From assembly GCA_021154065.1 (NCBI GenBank), contig JAJKJG010000369.1, positions 1 to 8,324 of the forward strand: DNA of 8,324 nt. The letters run 5' to 3'. Position numbers and translations under genes: made by a program. Positions 6,149 through 8,324 of this stretch are shown piece by piece. Every line of letters begins with the position of its first letter. Position 1 is the stretch's first letter. A model generated the notes under the pieces. The model was not told the origin of the DNA and made no database searches. It saw only the letters and a program-made list of their open reading frames with translations. Source of the stretch: Methylobacterium sp. (GTDB taxonomy: Bacteria; Pseudomonadota; Alphaproteobacteria; Rhizobiales; Beijerinckiaceae).

Positions 6149-6802
6149 GTGCCGCAAGTTGTCATCGATCCTGATCATGTCGGTGCGCCGGTCGGCGAAG
6201 TATCTCGGCCGATACTGCCGGAGCGGGTGAGAAGGTTTGGCTTTATCCCGGATCTCGATGCGCTTTCGCCAGGCGACCTGATTCTCTTCCGCGATCGGTC
6301 TTCAACGCTCGTAGGGCGCGCCATAGCGTCTGTTCAGCGAGCCGACGGGTTTTCCGACGAGCATAGCGCCTGGACCCACGTTGCCATCTTTCTCTATGAC
6401 GATTTCATCGTCGAGGCGGTACCCTGGCCAGGCATTCGGACGCGCAGCATCTACTCCGATTTTCCTGGTCGGATCATGCGCGTGCGCCGAGCACCCGGCC
6501 TGGAGGAACGTGAGCGGTACCGAATCGCGCTTCGCGCCTTGCGCAACCTTGGGGCTCGGTACAGCCTGCTGTCCGCCCTCGGGCTGGGCTGGCGTACGCT
6601 AACCTCGTCCTGGGACGCAGTCGCGTCGGTATCTTTCGGCCCGGCTGTAATCTGCAGCAAGGTCTACTATGATGCGCACTTCGAGATAACGCGACGGGGC
6701 CTGCGCAACTGTCCCGTAGACCGCCCCGTCACTCCTGCCCACCTCAGCGCCACAAGTGATCTGGATGATGTCCATGTTGGCTGGTTGCGCGTAAGCACGT
6801 AA
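6149..6802 (+). CDS. Putative permuted papain-fold cysteine hydrolase (YiiX/YaeF-like)
   Basis: The product is up to 217 residues. It shows SPGDLILFRD (40-49), a His motif AWTHVAIFLYDDFIVEAVP (74-92, His77), and a later Cys motif VICSKVYYDAHFE (167-179, Cys169), ending with a TPAHLSAT block (195-202). His before Cys, with a PGD motif in front, is the hallmark of circularly permuted NlpC/P60 (YiiX/YaeF/LRAT-like) proteins, which act as hydrolases or acyltransferases on amide or ester bonds. The substrate is unknown. No signal peptide or membrane segment is seen. The start is uncertain: no ATG is in frame before the domain. GTG 6149 is the first option, and GTG 6227, with ggagcg before it, would give 191 residues and keep the whole domain. 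Sampled G+C varies from about 52% to 72%, lower at the 5' end. The gene ends 32 bases before the acyl-CoA synthetase. Confidence 0.7.
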   Translation: MPQVVIDPDHVGAPVGEVSRPILPERVRRFGFIPDLDALSPGDLILFRDRSSTLVGRAIASVQRADGFSDEHSAWTHVAIFLYDDFIVEAVPWPGIRTRSIYSDFPGRIMRVRRAPGLEERERYRIALRALRNLGARYSLLSALGLGWRTLTSSWDAVASVSFGPAVICSKVYYDAHFEITRRGLRNCPVDRPVTPAHLSATSDLDDVHVGWLRVST

Positions 6803-6834
6803 AGAAGACGTTTGTTCCATCCCAGAACCTCACG

Positions 6835-8324
6835 ATGACGCCGTACGACCGCGATCTCGACAAGAACCCGGCGAATTTCCAGCCGCTGACGCCGCTCACC
6901 TTCCTCGAGCGCTCGGCCGCGGTCTTCCCGGACCGCACCGCGATCATCCACGGCTCGCTCCGCCGCAGCTACCGCGAGTTCTACGCCCGGGCGCGACGGC
7001 TTGCATCGGCGCTCTCGAAGCGCGGCATCGGCCGCGGCGACACGGTCGCCGTCATGATGGCGAACACGCCGGCGATGCTCGAATGCCACTACGGCGTGCC
7101 GATGACCGGCGCCGTGCTCAACACCCTCAACACGCGCCTCGATGCCGCGATCATCGCCTTCTCGCTCGACCACGGCGAGGCGAAGGTGCTCATCACCGAC
7201 CGCGAGTTCTCGAAGACGGTGAAGGCGGCGCTCGCCGAGGCGAAAGCGAAGCCGCTCGTGATCGACTACGACGACCCGGAGTTCGCAGGCGCCGGCGAGC
7301 GCCTCGGCGCGATCGAGTACGAGGATTTCATCGCCCAAGGCGACCCGGGTTTCGCTTGGGCGATGCCCGACGACGAGTGGGACGCGATCTCGCTCAACTA
7401 CACCTCGGGGACGACCGGCGATCCGAAGGGCGTCGTCTATCATCACCGCGGCGCCTATCTTTTGGCCCTCGGCAACGTCGTCACCTGCGGCATGGGCAAG
7501 CATCCGGTCTATCTCTGGACGCTGCCGATGTTCCACTGCAACGGCTGGTGCTTCCCGTGGTCGATCTCGATCGGCGCCGGGACCCATGTCTGCCTGCGCT
7601 ACGTGCGCGCCGACGCCATGTACGACGCGCTCAGCCGGCACAAGGTCACGCATCTCTGCGGCGCGCCGATCGTGATGTCGCTCCTCCTCAACGCGCCGGA
7701 CGCCGAGAAGAAAGTGTTGCCGCACGAGGTGCAGTTCTTCACCGCGGCGGCGCCGCCGCCGGAGGCGGTGCTGCGCCAGATGAAGGAGGCCGGCTTCAAC
7801 GTCACCCACCTCTACGGCCTGACCGAGAGCTACGGCCCGGCGGTCATCATCGACTGGCACGAGGAGTGGAACGCGCTCCAAGGCGCCGTCTACGGTGCGA
7901 AGAAGGCGCGCCAGGGCGTGCGCTACGTGACGCTCGAGGCGCTCGACGTGATGGACCCGGAGACGGTCACGCCGGTGCCGGCCGACGGCGCGTCGATGGG
8001 CGAAATCATGTTCCGCGGCAACGTCGTGATGAAGGGCTACCTCAAGAACCCGAAATCCTCGGCCGAGGCCTTCGCGGGCGGCTGGTTCCACTCCGGCGAT
8101 CTCGGCGTCAAGCACCCCGACGGCTACATCCAGCTCAAGGACCGCTCGAAGGACATCATCATCTCGGGGGGCGAGAACATCTCCTCGATCGAGGTCGAGG
8201 ACGCGCTCTACAAGCACCCGGCGGTGCAGGCGGCGGCCGTCGTCGCGAAACCGGACGACAAATGGGGCGAGACCCCGTGCGCCTTCGTCGAGCTCAGGCC
8301 TTCCGAGATGGTCTCGGCCGAGGA
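6835..8324 (+). CDS. AMP-forming acyl-CoA synthetase (3' end cut by window)
   Basis: The enzyme activates a carboxylic acid with ATP to an acyl-adenylate and then forms the CoA thioester. The visible 496 codons contain all core ANL-superfamily motifs: P-loop YTSGTTGDPKG (189-199), YGLTES (327-332), GWFHSGDLG (416-424), the hinge region LKDRSKDIIISGGENIS (434-450), and E/WGETPCAF at 476-484. The catalytic lysine expected near the C-terminus lies beyond the window; relatives are about 540 residues. Overall it resembles the group containing fatty-acyl-CoA and methylmercaptopropionyl-CoA ligases (DmdB-like) rather than PaaK, so it is not an obvious phenylacetate-CoA ligase. The ATG at 6835 has no strong ribosome site, and the gene follows the preceding ORF by 32 bases. 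Composition is again high G+C like the paa genes. Confidence 0.93.
   Translation, partial: MTPYDRDLDKNPANFQPLTPLTFLERSAAVFPDRTAIIHGSLRRSYREFYARARRLASALSKRGIGRGDTVAVMMANTPAMLECHYGVPMTGAVLNTLNTRLDAAIIAFSLDHGEAKVLITDREFSKTVKAALAEAKAKPLVIDYDDPEFAGAGERLGAIEYEDFIAQGDPGFAWAMPDDEWDAISLNYTSGTTGDPKGVVYHHRGAYLLALGNVVTCGMGKHPVYLWTLPMFHCNGWCFPWSISIGAGTHVCLRYVRADAMYDALSRHKVTHLCGAPIVMSLLLNAPDAEKKVLPHEVQFFTAAAPPPEAVLRQMKEAGFNVTHLYGLTESYGPAVIIDWHEEWNALQGAVYGAKKARQGVRYVTLEALDVMDPETVTPVPADGASMGEIMFRGNVVMKGYLKNPKSSAEAFAGGWFHSGDLGVKHPDGYIQLKDRSKDIIISGGENISSIEVEDALYKHPAVQAAAVVAKPDDKWGETPCAFVELRPSEMVSAE

Noticed and set aside
6667..8217. Long minus-strand open frame of 516 codons
   Set aside because: It is the antisense shadow of the acyl-CoA synthetase, rich in Arg, His, Asp and Val as expected from high-G+C complementary frames.

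Overview
The window looks like chromosomal DNA of a high-G+C alphaproteobacterium, probably a member of the Hyphomicrobiales (Rhizobiales). This is inferred from three things: strong GC bias at third codon positions, protein sequences typical of that group, and two palindromic repeat elements of a style common in its genomes. No RNA gene, integrase, transposase or CRISPR array was seen.

Left part, minus strand (about 1-4582): the catabolic operon paaA-paaB-(inserted cassette)-paaC-paaD-paaE, read right to left. These genes encode the ring-1,2-phenylacetyl-CoA epoxidase, the oxygen-dependent step of phenylacetate degradation. PaaA is the di-iron catalytic subunit and PaaC its structural partner. 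PaaB bridges the complex, PaaD is an Fe-S/maturation-type protein, and PaaE is the NAD(P)H reductase that feeds electrons. paaE lacks only its last few codons because the window ends. The operon is interrupted in three ways: a palindromic repeat between paaA and paaB, a lower-G+C two-gene cassette between paaB and paaC, and a second palindromic repeat lying inside the translated 5' end of paaD.

The cassette (about 2425-3175) is the most unusual part. It holds a small unrecognised ORF followed, with an 11-base overlap, by a DUF4279 gene. Both point the same way as paa and would be transcribed with it. Overlap, size, order and composition resemble an orphan toxin C-terminal domain with its immunity gene, but this is a hypothesis.

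Right part, plus strand (about 4805-8324): after a 222-base divergent intergenic region come an exported glycerophosphodiester phosphodiesterase, a small frameshifted gene, a permuted papain-fold (YiiX/YaeF-like) putative cysteine hydrolase, and an AMP-forming acyl-CoA synthetase cut by the window end. The middle two lie in a patch of mixed, partly lower G+C and have no evident link to the paa pathway. The acyl-CoA synthetase makes acyl- or aryl-CoA thioesters and could serve related catabolism, but its substrate cannot be read from the sequence.
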